A stretch of 33,642 bases of DNA from Verrucomicrobiota bacterium (GTDB lineage Bacteria > Verrucomicrobiota > Verrucomicrobiia > Chthoniobacterales > UBA10450), in contig QHMS01000105.1 in the NCBI GenBank assembly GCA_003217895.1, positions 1 through 33,642 of the forward strand, in the 5' to 3' direction. The notes beneath the pieces were generated by a model that did no database searches, had not been told where the DNA came from, and was given only the letters and a program-made list of their open reading frames with translations. Below, piece by piece: positions 32,148 through 33,642 of the stretch. The number at the start of each line of letters is the position of its first letter. Position 1 is the stretch's first letter. A program made the position numbers and the translations under genes.

Positions 32148-33642
32148 AAATGTTCACACGCTTGTCAGCCGCCCGAACCATCGGCGAGCCGTCCGGAACG
32201 TTAAACGCTTTCTGAAACTCCGGCAGATCGGAGAGCGGGCCGTTCACCCGAAACTGCCCAGGCGAATGCGGATCGGTGGTCAGGCGGAGTTTCTGGTCTT
32301 CATCCCGAACTTTTTGTCGCCAGATCGCGGCGAAGGACAGAAAGAAACGTTGCTCAGGCGTGAAGCCGTCGATTTTTTTGTTCCGCTCCTCGGGATGTTT
32401 GTCGAGCGCTTTTTGCAACGCAGCGTAAGCGAGTTTCACTCCGCCGATGTCCGCGATGTTTTCGCCCTGCGTGAGTTCGCCGTTTACATGCAAGCCGGGC
32501 AACGGTTGGTATTCGTTGTATTGCTGCACGATCGCACCCGAGCGCTTCTTAAATTCTGCGGCGGATTTCGGTGTCCACCAGTCGCGCAAATTACCTTTGG
32601 CGTCGAACTGGCGTCCCTGATCATCAAAGCCGTGCGTCATTTCGTGACCGATGACGGCGCCGATCGCTCCGTAGTTCACCGCGTCGTCGGCGTTCGCGTA
32701 GAAGAACGGCGGCTGCAAAATTCCCGCCGGAAAGACGATCTCGTTCATGTTCGAGTTGTAATACGCATTCACCGTTGGCGGCGTCATTCCCCAGTCGGTG
32801 CGATCGACCGGTTTGCCGATCTTCTTAATGTCACGATCAGCCTCGAACTGTGCAGCACGCATCGCGTTCAAGACGAACGGGCCGCGGTCGATCTGAAGTA
32901 ATGAATAATCGAGCCATTTGTCGGGGTAACCGATCTTGACTGTAAACGCAGCGAGTTTCTTAAGCGCCTCTTGTTTGGTCGGCTCGTCCATCCACTCCAG
33001 TGTTTTGATTCGATCGGCCAGCGCCTCCTTCAGATTGTTCACGAGCTCGAGAGCGCGCGCTTTTGCCTCCGGCGGAAAATAAAACGCAACATACAATTTT
33101 CCGAGCGCTTCGCCTATATCGCCGTCCTCGGACATGATCACCCGTTTCCAACGCGGCTTGATCTGCTCTGTGCCGCGCAAGACTCGCTCGTTGAAATTGA
33201 AATTTTCATCCACGAAATCCTTCGAAAGATGCGGCGCGGTCGCATCGATCAGGTGCCAGCGCAGGTATGCTTTCCAATCCTCCATCGATGTCGCTTTAAA
33301 CAAGTCGTTGGCCGCTTTGAAAAACTCTGGCTGACGCACGTTGATATCGCCCGGCGCGACCAGGTCGATCGTCTTGAAGTAATCGCTCCAGTTCCAGTCG
33401 GGCGTCAGATCCTGCAGCTGCTGCGCGCCCATCTTGTTATAGTTTTTGATCGGGTCGCGTAATTGCACGCGGGTGCGGGACGCTTCGGCCAGTTTTGTTT
33501 CCAGGGCCATGATCTTCTTCGCGTCTTCGGCCGCCTTCTCCGCCGGCTCGCCTAACAGCGTCAGCATCTTAGTCACGTGCGCGACGTACTTCTGGCGCTT
33601 CTCTTTCATGTCGGCGTCCTGCTTGGTGTAGTAATCGCGGTC
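32143..33642 (-). CDS. M13 family (neprilysin-like) zinc metallopeptidase, partial (5' end beyond the window)
   Basis: Reads in frame to the window edge (DRDYYTKQDADM precedes the listed Met at 33609), so the true start is outside. The 499 visible residues cover most of the catalytic protein. GVMFPAGIL-type NEIVFPAGILQPPFFY and YNSNMNEI precede the zinc site HEMTH in GAVIGHEMTHGFDDQGRQFD. The third ligand is in GELTQGENIADIGGVKLAY. The usual C-terminal CxxW is VNIW here, lacking the Cys. Bacterial members are typically exported or periplasmic endopeptidases cutting short peptides; the signal region cannot be seen. The stop codon sits in the GATCAC repeat. Confidence 0.94.
   Translation of the reverse strand, partial: DRDYYTKQDADMKEKRQKYVAHVTKMLTLLGEPAEKAAEDAKKIMALETKLAEASRTRVQLRDPIKNYNKMGAQQLQDLTPDWNWSDYFKTIDLVAPGDINVRQPEFFKAANDLFKATSMEDWKAYLRWHLIDATAPHLSKDFVDENFNFNERVLRGTEQIKPRWKRVIMSEDGDIGEALGKLYVAFYFPPEAKARALELVNNLKEALADRIKTLEWMDEPTKQEALKKLAAFTVKIGYPDKWLDYSLLQIDRGPFVLNAMRAAQFEADRDIKKIGKPVDRTDWGMTPPTVNAYYNSNMNEIVFPAGILQPPFFYANADDAVNYGAIGAVIGHEMTHGFDDQGRQFDAKGNLRDWWTPKSAAEFKKRSGAIVQQYNEYQPLPGLHVNGELTQGENIADIGGVKLAYAALQKALDKHPEERNKKIDGFTPEQRFFLSFAAIWRQKVRDEDQKLRLTTDPHSPGQFRVNGPLSDLPEFQKAFNVPDGSPMVRAADKRVNIW

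Noticed and set aside
32116-32901. 261-aa plus-strand ORF opposite the M13 peptidase
   Set aside because: Antisense shadow of a clearly conserved metallopeptidase frame.

Overview
This 33.6 kb window looks like chromosomal DNA from a Gram-negative-type bacterium with an outer membrane. It has Omp85 and TamB/AsmA-type proteins, a lipoprotein, a YidD/YidC insertase block and a Tat-exported oxidase. The gene mix, the near absence of Shine-Dalgarno sequences and the many short palindromic intergenic repeats suggest a soil Verrucomicrobiota (Chthoniobacterales/Udaeobacter-like). That placement is inference: there is no rRNA in the window. I saw no tRNA, CRISPR array, prophage or insertion sequence, so this is mostly housekeeping DNA with unusual small-scale repeat structure.

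Layout. 1-1184 (minus): glnB then partial glnA, the nitrogen assimilation module. 1479-4870 (plus): dnaE, broken after its PHP domain by a frameshift with about 35 residues missing. 4876-7948 (minus): a DUF4230-like membrane protein and an AsmA/TamB-like protein, preceded by a leader with a strong minus-strand intrinsic terminator. 8332-13403 (plus): yqgE, alanine dehydrogenase, a small lipoprotein, then the classical rnpA-yidD-yidC-jag block with start/stop overlaps but no rpmH. 13408-19428 (minus): an amine-oxidase-type flavoprotein, an M48 CAAX-type protease, a Tat-exported FAD oxidase, an LCM-type methyltransferase and an enoyl-reductase-like MDR protein. 19431-20363 (plus): a cation diffusion facilitator whose start codon is two bases from the divergent MDR start. 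20469-21963 (minus): a nucleoside phosphorylase-like protein and a membrane anti-sigma-like protein. 22152-28210 (plus): a giant TamB-like protein and an Omp85 protein, 8 bp apart, probably an outer-membrane assembly or lipid-transport pair. 28300-32105 (plus): a PLP decarboxylase, a PpiD/SurA-like chaperone and a TPR protein. 32143-33642 (minus): a partial M13 metallopeptidase.

The most interesting signal is a set of small repeat families. The main one has REP architecture: a GTAG tetranucleotide at the foot of a hairpin with an approximately 6-8 bp stem and a 3-nt loop, often as inverted pairs. Units occur between genes, but some lie in frame inside genes (the PLP decarboxylase and the anti-sigma-like protein). 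Other palindromes or repeats appear to encode an internal segment of DnaE and the C-terminal tails of YidD and the amine oxidase. Several stop codons lie inside repeat copies. Together this suggests repeat elements that invade and remodel protein ends and loops. No REP-associated transposase (RAYT) is encoded here, so the mobilising enzyme would have to be elsewhere in the genome.

Two sigma70-like promoters (dnaE, ppiD-like) sit so close to their ATG that the mRNAs should be leaderless or nearly so, which fits the weak Shine-Dalgarno signals.
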